Assembly (NCBI GenBank): GCA_025356735.1
Contig: JANXRT010000535.1
Span: forward strand, 1-5,417
Source of the DNA: Acetobacteraceae bacterium
Lineage (GTDB): Bacteria > Pseudomonadota > Alphaproteobacteria > Acetobacterales > Acetobacteraceae
Direction of reading: 5' to 3'
Length of the DNA stretch: 5,417 nucleotides
Part shown: one piece after another, positions 1 through 5,417 of the stretch
Layout: the number at the start of each line of letters is the position of its first letter
Position numbering within the stretch: the first letter of the stretch is position 1
Notes under the pieces: model-generated
Seen by the model: the letters and a program-made list of their open reading frames with translations, nothing else
Told to the model about the DNA's origin: nothing
The model's database searches: none
Program-made: the position numbers and the translations under genes

Positions 1-1836
1 CCGGTGACCTGCGAGGACGAGGTGGCGGCCGCCTACGCCGCCGCCGGGATACGCGCGGCGATCAGCGTGCCGCTAGTCAAGTACGACCGGCTAGCAGCGG
101 TGCTGACCGTCCACAGCCGCGAGGCCAGGCGCTGGACGGACGAGGAGGCGGTGCTGGTGCGAGAGGTCGCCGACCGCATCTGGTCCGCGGTCGAACGGGC
201 GCGGGCCGAGGCTGGGCTGCGGGAGGCCAAGGCGACGCTGGAGCAGCAGGTGACCGAGCGCACGGCGGCGCTGCGGGCCAGCGAGGCAAGGCTGCGGACG
301 ATCTTCCAAACCAGCCACCAGCTTCAGGGCGTGGTCGCGCTCGACGGCACCCTGCTCGACGTCAACGCGGTCGGCCTCCGATCGATCGCCGCGACGTTGG
401 CCGACGTCGTCGGCAAGCCTTTCGCGGACGCGCCGTGGTTCGCCGGCACGCCCGGCATGTCGGACGACGTGCGGCACAGCATCGCCATGGTCGCCGCCGG
501 GGAGAAGGTGCACCGGCACGTCGTCGTCAACCTGCCCACCGGTGTGCGTTCGTTCGACTTCACCATGCGCCCGATGCATGACGAGCACGGCGCGATCGTC
601 GCCATCGTGCCCGAGGCGGTCGACACCACGGAGCACCGCCAGGCGGAGGACGCGCTGCGCCAGAGCCTCAAGATGGAGGCGGTCGGCCAGCTTACCGGCG
701 GCATCGCACACGACTTCAACAATTTGCTGCAGGGCATCACCGGATCGCTCGACATGGTGCTGCGGCGAATCGCCAAGGGCCGTACTGGGGACCTCGACCG
801 GCTGATCGCCGGCGCGAAAGCCTCGGCCGACCGGGCCGCGGCGCTGACCCACCGGCTGCTGGCGTTCTCGCGCCGCCAGCCGCTCGACCCCGGGCCGGTC
901 GATGCCAACCGGCTGGTGCGGTCGATGGAGGACCTGCTGCGCCGGACCATGGGCGAGGCGGTCGAGCTCGACCTGACGCTGGAGCCTGCGCTGTGGAGCA
1001 CGCTTTGCGACCACAACCAGCTGGAGAACGCGCTGCTCAACCTGGTCATCAATGCCCGCGACGCGATGCCGGACGGCGGTGCCATCAGTATCGAGAGCAG
1101 CAATTTCGAGCCGGCCGAGGCGTCGGCGGCGCGCGCCCTCGGCCTCGGGCCCGGCGAGTATATCCGCATCCGCGTCACCGACACCGGCATCGGCATGGCG
1201 CCCGAGATCATCGCGCGGGCGTTCGATCCATTCTTCACCACCAAGCCGACCGGCGAGGGCACCGGGCTCGGCCTGTCGATGATCTACGGCTTCACGCGCC
1301 AATCCGACGGCAGCTGCCGGATCGACAGCGAACCCGGCCGCGGCACGACGATGACGCTGTACCTGCCGCGCCACCATGGCGAGACGGCAGAGGACCCGGG
1401 GCTGGCCCGGGCGGAGGACGCGGCCGAGGCCGAGCACGGCGACGTGGTGCTGGTGGTCGAGGACGAGCCGGTGGTGCGGGCGCTGGTGGTCGAGGTGCTG
1501 CGCGAGCTTGGCTACGACGCCCTGGAGGCGGAGGACGGCGTGACCGGGCTCGATATGCTGCGCTCGGCTCGGCATATCGACCTGCTGGTGACCGATGTCG
1601 GGCTGCCGGGGCTGAACGGCCGCCAGATGGCGGACGCGGCGCGCGAGCTGCGGCCGGAGCTCAAGGTGCTGTTCATGACCGGCTACGCCGAGAACACGGT
1701 GGCGGCCAGCGGGTTTCTCAAGCCGGGCATGGCGATCATCACCAAGCCTTTCGCCATGGATGCGCTGACGACGCGTATTCGGGGGATGATCGCGGCAGGA
1801 CAGCACGGGGCTCTGCCCCAAACCCCGCCGGGGTAG
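1..1836 (+). CDS. Hybrid sensor histidine kinase (GAF-PAS-HisKA-HATPase-REC), 5'-partial
   Basis: This is the C-terminal 611 codons of a hybrid two-component kinase; the reading frame is open through base 1, so the true start lies upstream. Numbering from the GTG at position 4, residues 1-65 look like the second half of a GAF sensor domain (ISVPLV, then WTDEEAVLVREVADRI). Residues 62-98 form a charged heptad-like coiled coil, and about 95-210 a PAS domain ending in the usual VDTTEHRQAEDAL. The HisKA H-box is GQLTGGIAHDFNNLL, with His236 the likely phosphorylation site. The ATPase domain has an N box (NLVINARDAMPDGG, about 347-359), G1 (DTGIGM, 393-398), F box (FDPFFTT) and G2 (GEGTGLGLS). The receiver starts near 480 (VVLVVEDEP) with phosphoacceptor Asp531, Thr559 and Lys581. 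No transmembrane segment is seen, so this part is cytosolic. No HPt domain or separate regulator is in the window, so the phosphorelay partner is unknown. The last residues (ALPQTPPG) come from an inverted-repeat element and lie outside the receiver fold. Confidence 0.95.
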   Translation, partial: PVTCEDEVAAAYAAAGIRAAISVPLVKYDRLAAVLTVHSREARRWTDEEAVLVREVADRIWSAVERARAEAGLREAKATLEQQVTERTAALRASEARLRTIFQTSHQLQGVVALDGTLLDVNAVGLRSIAATLADVVGKPFADAPWFAGTPGMSDDVRHSIAMVAAGEKVHRHVVVNLPTGVRSFDFTMRPMHDEHGAIVAIVPEAVDTTEHRQAEDALRQSLKMEAVGQLTGGIAHDFNNLLQGITGSLDMVLRRIAKGRTGDLDRLIAGAKASADRAAALTHRLLAFSRRQPLDPGPVDANRLVRSMEDLLRRTMGEAVELDLTLEPALWSTLCDHNQLENALLNLVINARDAMPDGGAISIESSNFEPAEASAARALGLGPGEYIRIRVTDTGIGMAPEIIARAFDPFFTTKPTGEGTGLGLSMIYGFTRQSDGSCRIDSEPGRGTTMTLYLPRHHGETAEDPGLARAEDAAEAEHGDVVLVVEDEPVVRALVVEVLRELGYDALEAEDGVTGLDMLRSARHIDLLVTDVGLPGLNGRQMADAARELRPELKVLFMTGYAENTVAASGFLKPGMAIITKPFAMDALTTRIRGMIAAGQHGALPQTPPG

Positions 1837-1925
1837 CGCCCCGGGGCGCTACCGTTAAGTAGAGGGGTTCAAAGGGGCGACGGCCCCCCAATGCCTGAAG
1901 GTGGGCGGGGTTTGGGGCAGAGCCC
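1808..1925. repeat. 118-bp element with 22-bp perfect terminal inverted repeats (REP/MITE-like)
   Basis: The left arm 1808-1829 (begins GGGCTCTGCCCC) is the exact reverse complement of the right arm 1904-1925, 22 of 22 bases. Between the arms lie a perfect 22-nt palindrome (1832-1853) and a small hairpin with GGGGC at 1874-1878, loop GACG, and GCCCC at 1883-1887. The element sits between the convergent ends of the kinase gene and the flavoprotein gene. Its left arm supplies the kinase C-terminal residues and its right arm ends 12 bases short of the flavoprotein stop codon. I see no target-site duplication at the outer flanks. The arm sequence resembles dispersed GC-rich repeats I associate with Acetobacteraceae-type genomes. 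Its copy number here cannot be judged from one window. It could be a REP/MITE-type repeat, a bidirectional terminator, or both. Confidence 0.7.
1832..1853. terminator. Perfect 22-nt palindrome overlapping the kinase stop codon, candidate bidirectional terminator
   Basis: Bases 1832-1853 are self-complementary about the centre 1842/1843 (GGTAGCGCCCC and its complement). The TAG stop of the kinase is at 1834-1836, inside the left half. As RNA this would be a GC-rich hairpin starting at the stop codon. It could also be absorbed into the larger hairpin made by the flanking 22-bp arms. There is no convincing T-tract on either side, so factor-independent termination is only a possibility. The convergent gene arrangement is what favours a terminator role. 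Confidence 0.35.
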
Positions 1926-1937
1926 TATGCTTTCTGC

Positions 1938-3440
1938 CTACGGCGTTTCGCATCCGGTGGCGCAGCACCGGCCGGGTTGCTTGGAGACGCGTTTTCCCTC
2001 GTCCGCGATTCCCCGATCGAGCAGGCTTTCGACCAGGGCGACCTTTTCCATCACCGGGTAGTTGCGCCAGATCTCGCGCTTCATCGCCTCCGGCGAGCCG
2101 CCGCCGTGCAGCGAGATGACCGAATACCATCCGGCCTGGTGCGACACCGTGAGATCCTCGACGAGGCGCGAGACCTCCAGCCGCTGCTCGGCCGGGATGT
2201 CGGCGCGCCCGCCGAGCACCGCGGCGAGGGAGGCGCGGGTTTCCGGGTTGTGGTCCTCGTCGGGGCCAGGCAGAGCGACGATCAGGCCGCCGGAGACATA
2301 ATGCGCGAGGCGGTGCATGTCGTAGATCTTGGTCGCCAGCAGCAGCTTGCCGATGTTGGAGAACACGGCGTCCGGCATCACCGAGCCGGCCGGGTCGGTG
2401 GTGCAGTAGACCGAGGAGGCGACGCCGCAGGCAAAGAAGCTTTCGGTGATGGTGATCAGCTCGACCATCGCCTCGCGGATGTGGCCGTGCTCGTTGGGAT
2501 TGAGGCCGTTGGCGTCGATCATCAGCGCGCCGGCGCCGATCAGCAGGTCGCCGAAGCCGGCGCGGGCGCCGATGCAGGAGTGGCGGTGGTGGGTGGCATA
2601 GCTGGTGGTCAGGAAGCCGCCCTCCTCGTGCTCGCCGGCGAGAAATATCTTGTCGTGCGGCACGAACACGTCGTCGAAGATCACGACCCCCGTGGACTGG
2701 CCGTATCGGCCCGAGAATTTGGCGGCGGCCTCGCCGGGCCGGCCGGCGGGGCGGGCGACGATGGTGACGCCGGGGGCATCGACCGGCACGGCGCAGCATA
2801 CCGCGCAGGCGGCGTCTTCCTTGGTATGGGTGCGGCAGGGCATCACCAGGAACTCGTGCATGTAGGGCGCGCCGGTGACGATCGCCTTGGTGCCGCGGAT
2901 GACGATGCCGTCGGGCCGGCGTTCGGTGATGTGGACGTAGGTGTCGGGGTTGGCCTGCTGGCCGGGGCGCTTCGAGCGGTCGCCCTTGGCGTCGGTCATG
3001 GCGATGCCGAGCGTCAGGTCACGGTCCTGGGCGTCGTGCATATAGGATAGAAAACGCTGCGAGTAGTCGGTGCCGTGCACCTCGTCGGTGCGTTTCGTGG
3101 CCTGGAAGATGCCGTTGAAGCCGTCATGGACGAGGTAGCGCTGGGCGCAGCCGGAGGTGCGGCAGACCAGCCGCACGGCTTCAAGCTTGTGCAGCAGGTC
3201 GGTCGAACTCTCGTCGATATGCATCATCCGGTTGATTGTTTTTCCCGACGTGCCCTGGACCGCCGTCATGATTTTTCGATGTTCGGGTATGTGGGCGAAA
3301 TCGTAGGTGACGCCGATGGCGTTGATGCCGGGCGCCAGCGACGGCTCGTCGGCGACGCTCTCGACGCGTTGGCCGTTGACGAACACGCGCGGATGGTAGG
3401 CGCGCAGCGAGTCCCGGAAATCGGCGGCGGTCATCAGCAT
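1938..3440 (-). CDS. 4-hydroxyphenylacetate 3-hydroxylase / 4-hydroxybutyryl-CoA dehydratase superfamily flavoprotein, atypical active site
   Basis: A complete 500-aa protein; clostridial 4-hydroxybutyryl-CoA dehydratase (AbfD) is about 490 aa. The start ATG at 3440-3438 gives MLMTAADF, matching the family N-terminus; a weak GGGA lies upstream on the minus strand. Family landmarks include SGKTINRM (65-72), AMTDAKGDRSKRP (147-159), IVIRGTKAIVTGA (179-191), VVIFDDVFVPHDKIF (252-266) and LHGGGSPEA (444-452). Against AbfD as I remember it, Thr190 near the flavin (Thr189 here) and ligands Cys99 (Cys98) and His292 (His285) are kept. Ligands Cys103 and Cys299 are Tyr102 and Ala292. Catalytic Glu257, Tyr296, Lys300 and Glu455 correspond to Thr250, Cys289, Arg293 and Ile442. 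I infer an FAD-binding acyl-CoA-dehydrogenase-like fold without the [4Fe-4S] cluster, so a dehydratase label is doubtful. A monooxygenase or isomerase is possible, but no HpaC-type flavin reductase is in the window. Extra cysteines (202, 212, 215, 216) and a tail with Cys492, 493 and 497 are unusual. It is divergent from the isomerase-family gene. Confidence 0.93.
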   Translation of the reverse strand: MLMTAADFRDSLRAYHPRVFVNGQRVESVADEPSLAPGINAIGVTYDFAHIPEHRKIMTAVQGTSGKTINRMMHIDESSTDLLHKLEAVRLVCRTSGCAQRYLVHDGFNGIFQATKRTDEVHGTDYSQRFLSYMHDAQDRDLTLGIAMTDAKGDRSKRPGQQANPDTYVHITERRPDGIVIRGTKAIVTGAPYMHEFLVMPCRTHTKEDAACAVCCAVPVDAPGVTIVARPAGRPGEAAAKFSGRYGQSTGVVIFDDVFVPHDKIFLAGEHEEGGFLTTSYATHHRHSCIGARAGFGDLLIGAGALMIDANGLNPNEHGHIREAMVELITITESFFACGVASSVYCTTDPAGSVMPDAVFSNIGKLLLATKIYDMHRLAHYVSGGLIVALPGPDEDHNPETRASLAAVLGGRADIPAEQRLEVSRLVEDLTVSHQAGWYSVISLHGGGSPEAMKREIWRNYPVMEKVALVESLLDRGIADEGKRVSKQPGRCCATGCETP

Positions 3441-3469
3441 TGTCTTTTCCCGCGCTGGTTCAGTTGCGG

Positions 3470-3500
3470 ATTTTGCCTGGGAACGCCGGCGGCGTAAATC
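3470..3500. promoter_or_regulatory. Candidate overlapping divergent promoters with a central inverted repeat
   Basis: The 86-bp gap between the two divergent genes must hold both promoters unless transcription starts inside a gene. On the minus strand, TTTACG (3498-3493) and CAAAAT (3475-3470) are spaced by 17 bases, each matching four of six sigma-70 consensus positions. On the plus strand, TTGCCT (3473-3478) and TAAATC (3495-3500) are spaced by 16 bases and match more weakly. Between them is a 6-bp inverted repeat with a 1-base centre, ACGCCG-G-CGGCGT (3483-3495). A regulator bound there would cover both promoters. GC-rich alphaproteobacterial promoters often deviate from the consensus, so this is a suggestion only. 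Confidence 0.25.
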
Positions 3501-3514
3501 AGGCGCAGCATGTT

Positions 3515-3520
3515 GGAGGG
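3515..3520 (+). promoter_or_regulatory. Ribosome binding site fixing the isomerase-family start
   Basis: GGAGGG lies 6 bases before the ATG at 3527. This supports that ATG over the in-frame TTG at 3440, which would add 29 residues with no family similarity and would begin at the first base of the divergent gene. Confidence 0.75.
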
Positions 3521-3526
3521 ACGCGC

Positions 3527-4186
3527 ATGGAGAACACCCGAACGGGCGAGGCGGACGGCATCGTGTGGTACTACGATGTGATTTCGCCCTACGCCTATCT
3601 CGTGCTGTCGCGGATCGAGGCGTTGGCCGTGGGTCGGAACGTACGCATGCGGCCAGTCGTGCTCGGCGCGGTGCTGTCCCATTGGGGCCAGCTCGGCCCG
3701 GCGGAAATCCCGCCCAAGCGGCTGCATACCTACCGGCAGTGCCAGTTCCTCGCCGGCCAGGCCGACGTGGCGTTCCGCTTTCCGCCGCGCCACCCGTTCC
3801 GCTCGCTGGACGCGCTGCGGCTGCTGACCGCGCTCGACAGCCGGCCCGACGCGGTTCGCGCCGTTTTCGATTTCGTATGGTCCGAGGGACGCGATGTCAG
3901 CGACCGCGACGAGCGCGATGCGCTGTGCCGGACGCTTGGTATCGACGATTACGAGGCGCTGATCGCGCGCACCGACGCCAAGGCCAGGCTGCGGAATGGC
4001 ACGGAGGACGCGATCGCCGCCGGCGTGTTCGGGGTGCCGACCCTGGCTGTCGGCGGCGAGCTGTTCTGGGGGCTGGATGCGATGCCGATGGCGCTGGCCT
4101 ACCTCGACGATCCCGGCCTGCTCGGGCGCGGCGAGATGGCGCGCATTTCCGCATTGCCGACCGGAGTCGAGCGCCGGGCTGGGTGA
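3527..4186 (+). CDS. 2-hydroxychromene-2-carboxylate isomerase family protein (DsbA/kappa-GST fold)
   Basis: A 219-aa cytosolic protein with no signal peptide. The N-terminal thioredoxin strand and active site read VWYYDVISPYAYL (13-25). Ser20 takes the position of the active-site serine used by NahD-type isomerases and kappa-class GSTs, not the CxxC of disulfide oxidoreductases. The helical insertion spans roughly 60-165 (PPKRLHTYRQCQFLAGQADV, then HPFRSLDALRLL and VWSEGRDVSD). The second half of the fold has GVFGVPTLAVGGELFWGLDAM (166-186) with the conserved cis-proline Pro171. Family members bind glutathione; NahD interconverts hydroxychromene carboxylate and benzylidenepyruvate in naphthalene breakdown. 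Many homologues in bacteria without naphthalene pathways have unknown substrates, so the real reaction is uncertain. Divergent orientation to the flavoprotein suggests shared control. A 17-bp hairpin lies 34 bases beyond the stop and could end this transcript. Confidence 0.92.
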   Translation: MENTRTGEADGIVWYYDVISPYAYLVLSRIEALAVGRNVRMRPVVLGAVLSHWGQLGPAEIPPKRLHTYRQCQFLAGQADVAFRFPPRHPFRSLDALRLLTALDSRPDAVRAVFDFVWSEGRDVSDRDERDALCRTLGIDDYEALIARTDAKARLRNGTEDAIAAGVFGVPTLAVGGELFWGLDAMPMALAYLDDPGLLGRGEMARISALPTGVERRAG

Positions 4187-4220
4187 GGCGTCCGCACCCA
4201 GGTTAGCAGCGGCCACAAAC

Positions 4221-4269
4221 ATGGGCTGAACGACCACCTTGTCCTGGAATAGGTTCGTTCACCGCCCAT
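4221..4269 (+). promoter_or_regulatory. 17-bp interrupted hairpin between the isomerase-family gene and hemA
   Basis: Bases 4221-4239 and 4251-4269 can fold into a 17-bp stem with an 11-nt loop (4240-4250). From the outside in, 6 bp (ATGGGC with GCCCAT), 7 bp (TGAACGA with TCGTTCA) and 4 bp (ACCT with AGGT) are paired. CC bulges lie on the right at 4262-4263 and on the left at 4234-4235. All pairs are Watson-Crick. The stem ends 21 bases before the hemA ATG and leaves the ribosome binding site (GGAG, 4281-4284) free. There is no T-tract after it, so a simple intrinsic terminator is not obvious. It may be a terminator-like 3' end for the upstream gene, a hemA leader structure, or an operator. 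I recognise no FNR, Irr or other named box in this 104-bp gap. Confidence 0.45.
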
Positions 4270-4290
4270 TTCGTGGTAGTGGAGTTACCG

Positions 4291-5417
4291 ATGAACTACG
4301 AGCATTTCTTTCGCCGTCAGCTGGACGGCTTGCGGGTGGCGGGCAACTACCGGGTGTTTGCCGACCTGCAGCGCCGGGCGGGTTTGTTCCCGGCGGCAAC
4401 GCACTTTGCGCCTGGCGGCCAGTCGCCGGTGACGGTGTGGTGCTCGAACGACTATCTCGGCATGGGCCAGCATCCGGCGGTGATCGCGGCGATGCACCAG
4501 GCACTCGACGAGTGCGGCGCCGGCGCGGGCGGCACCCGCAACATCGCCGGCACCAACCACTACCACGTGCTGCTGGAAGCCGAACTCGCCGACCTGCACG
4601 GCACCGAGGCCAGCCTGCTGTTCAACTCGGGCTACATGTCGAACTGGGCGACCTTGAGCACGCTGGCCGGTCGGCTGCCGGGCTGCGTCGTGCTGTCGGA
4701 CGAGCTCAACCACGCCTCGATGATCGAGGGCGTGCGCCACAGCCGGGCTGCCAAGCACGTTTTCCGCCACAACGACCCGGCCGACCTCGAGCGCAAGCTG
4801 GCGGCGCTTGATCCGGCGGTGCCCAAGCTGGTGGCTTTCGAGTCGGTCTATTCGATGGATGGCGACATCGCCCCGATCGCCGCCTTCTGCGATGTCGCCG
4901 ACCGCTACAACGCGATGACCTACCTCGACGAGGTGCACGCGGTCGGGCTGTATGGCGCGCAGGGCGGCGGCATCGCCGAGCGCGAGGGCGTTGCCCATCG
5001 GCTGACGGTGATCGAGGGCACGCTGGCCAAGGCGTTCGGCGTGGTTGGCGGCTACATCGCGGGCTCGGCGGCGCTGTGCGACTTCGTGCGCAGCTTTGCG
5101 TCGGGCTTCATCTTCACCACGGCGAGCCCGCCTGCGATCGCTGCCGGGGCGCTGGCGGCGGTGCGCCACCTCAAGGCGAGCGGCGCCGAGCGGGCGATGC
5201 ATGCCGAGCGGGTGGCGAGCGTGCGCCGGTGCCTGGATGCGGCGGGGGTGCCGCACCGGGCGAACGCCAGCCACATCGTGCCGGTGATGGTCGGCGACGC
5301 AGTGCTGTGCAAGGTGATCAGCGACCGGCTGCTTGACCAGTTCGCGATCTACGTCCAGCCGATCAACTACCCGACGGTGCCGCGCGGCACTGAGCGGCTG
5401 CGCATCACGCCCTCGCC
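4291..5417 (+). CDS. hemA: 5-aminolevulinate synthase, 3'-partial
   Basis: A PLP-dependent alpha-oxoamine synthase that condenses glycine and succinyl-CoA to 5-aminolevulinate, the first step of C4-pathway tetrapyrrole synthesis. The frame from ATG 4291 (GGAG at 4281-4284, 6-base spacer) is open for 375 codons to the window edge. Rhodobacter HemA is just over 400 aa, so only about 30 residues are missing. The N-terminus MNYEHFFRRQLDGL is family-like. Conserved blocks are WCSNDYLGMGQHP (50-62), GAGAGGTRNIAGT (76-88), DELNHASMIEG (137-147, His141 stacking on PLP), FESVYSMDGD (183-192), YLDEVHAVGLYG (211-222, Asp213 and His216), GTLAKAFGVVGGYI (243-256, Schiff-base Lys247) and IYVQPINYPTVPRGTERL (353-370). 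The GTRNIAGT and VPRGTERLRITP blocks favour ALAS over KBL or BioF relatives. No other haem gene is in view. Upstream, a hairpin in the leader region could matter for expression, but no named regulator site is recognised. Confidence 0.96.
   Translation, partial: MNYEHFFRRQLDGLRVAGNYRVFADLQRRAGLFPAATHFAPGGQSPVTVWCSNDYLGMGQHPAVIAAMHQALDECGAGAGGTRNIAGTNHYHVLLEAELADLHGTEASLLFNSGYMSNWATLSTLAGRLPGCVVLSDELNHASMIEGVRHSRAAKHVFRHNDPADLERKLAALDPAVPKLVAFESVYSMDGDIAPIAAFCDVADRYNAMTYLDEVHAVGLYGAQGGGIAEREGVAHRLTVIEGTLAKAFGVVGGYIAGSAALCDFVRSFASGFIFTTASPPAIAAGALAAVRHLKASGAERAMHAERVASVRRCLDAAGVPHRANASHIVPVMVGDAVLCKVISDRLLDQFAIYVQPINYPTVPRGTERLRITPS

Noticed and set aside
4..6. GTG at 4 as the real kinase start
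   Set aside because: The frame is open to base 1 and the protein begins in the middle of a GAF domain, so the gene almost certainly starts upstream of the window.
91..1821. Long minus-strand open frame (576 aa) opposite the kinase
   Set aside because: Low-complexity Arg/His/Gly-rich translation with no motif; it is the antisense shadow of a clearly real, well-conserved kinase in GC-rich DNA.
993..1862. Plus-strand frame of 289 aa inside the kinase gene
   Set aside because: Arg/Gly/Ala-rich out-of-frame reading with no domain; it overlaps the ATPase and receiver coding sequence.
1855..2799. Minus-strand frame of 314 aa overlapping the flavoprotein gene
   Set aside because: An out-of-frame Arg/Pro-rich reading of the flavoprotein; its ALPQTPP tail comes only from the repeat element.
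1977..3050. Plus-strand 357-aa frame opposite the flavoprotein
   Set aside because: Antisense shadow of a full-length conserved gene; Gly/Ala/Val-rich with no recognisable domain.
3440..3526. TTG at 3440 as the start of the isomerase-family protein
   Set aside because: The added 29 residues do not resemble the family, the TTG has no ribosome binding site, and ATG 3527 has GGAGGG six bases upstream.
3434..4237. Minus-strand 267-aa frame opposite the isomerase-family gene
   Set aside because: No motifs; it overlaps a gene with clear family landmarks and a good ribosome binding site.
4239..4244. TTGTCC as a -35 box for hemA
   Set aside because: No acceptable -10 hexamer lies 16-18 bases downstream, and the bases sit in the loop of the hairpin.
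4285..5274. Minus-strand 329-aa frame opposite hemA
   Set aside because: Antisense shadow of hemA, rich in Arg, His and Val, without family similarity.

Overview
The window comes from a high-GC bacterial chromosome or large replicon, most likely an alphaproteobacterium. The main evidence is a typical proteobacterial 5-aminolevulinate synthase (C4/Shemin pathway) at the right edge and strongly G/C-ending codons throughout. The GC-rich inverted repeat whose arms read ...ALPQTPP... resembles repeats I associate with Rhodospirillales/Acetobacteraceae. That family-level placement is an impression, not a demonstrated result.

Layout from left to right. (1) 1-1836 (+): the 3' part of a hybrid sensor histidine kinase (end of GAF, coiled-coil linker, PAS, HisKA, HATPase_c, receiver). 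Its 5' end lies outside the window. (2) 1808-1925: an element with 22-bp perfect inverted terminal arms and a nested 22-nt palindrome, between two convergent genes. Its left arm encodes the last residues and the palindrome carries the stop codon of the kinase. (3) 1938-3440 (-): a complete 500-aa flavoprotein of the 4-hydroxyphenylacetate 3-hydroxylase / 4-hydroxybutyryl-CoA dehydratase superfamily. (4) 3441-3526: a short divergent promoter region. (5) 3527-4186 (+): a 219-aa DsbA-fold protein of the 2-hydroxychromene-2-carboxylate isomerase (kappa-GST-like) family. (6) 4187-4290: an intergenic region holding a 17-bp interrupted hairpin just before the next gene. (7) 4291-5417 (+): hemA, missing only its last few dozen codons at the right edge.

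The flavoprotein and the isomerase-family protein are divergently transcribed from an 86-bp gap and could be co-regulated in aromatic or CoA-thioester catabolism. Neither substrate can be read from the sequence. HemA supplies the first tetrapyrrole precursor and has no obvious functional link to its neighbours.

The most interesting observation concerns the flavoprotein. Overall it looks like 4-hydroxybutyryl-CoA dehydratase, but it lacks two of the four [4Fe-4S] ligands and several acid/base residues of that enzyme. It keeps the flavin-side threonine and gains a tyrosine where HpaB-type monooxygenases have one. It is therefore probably a different enzyme from the one a simple similarity-based annotation would name. 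No CRISPR array, tRNA, rRNA, transposase or integrase is visible.
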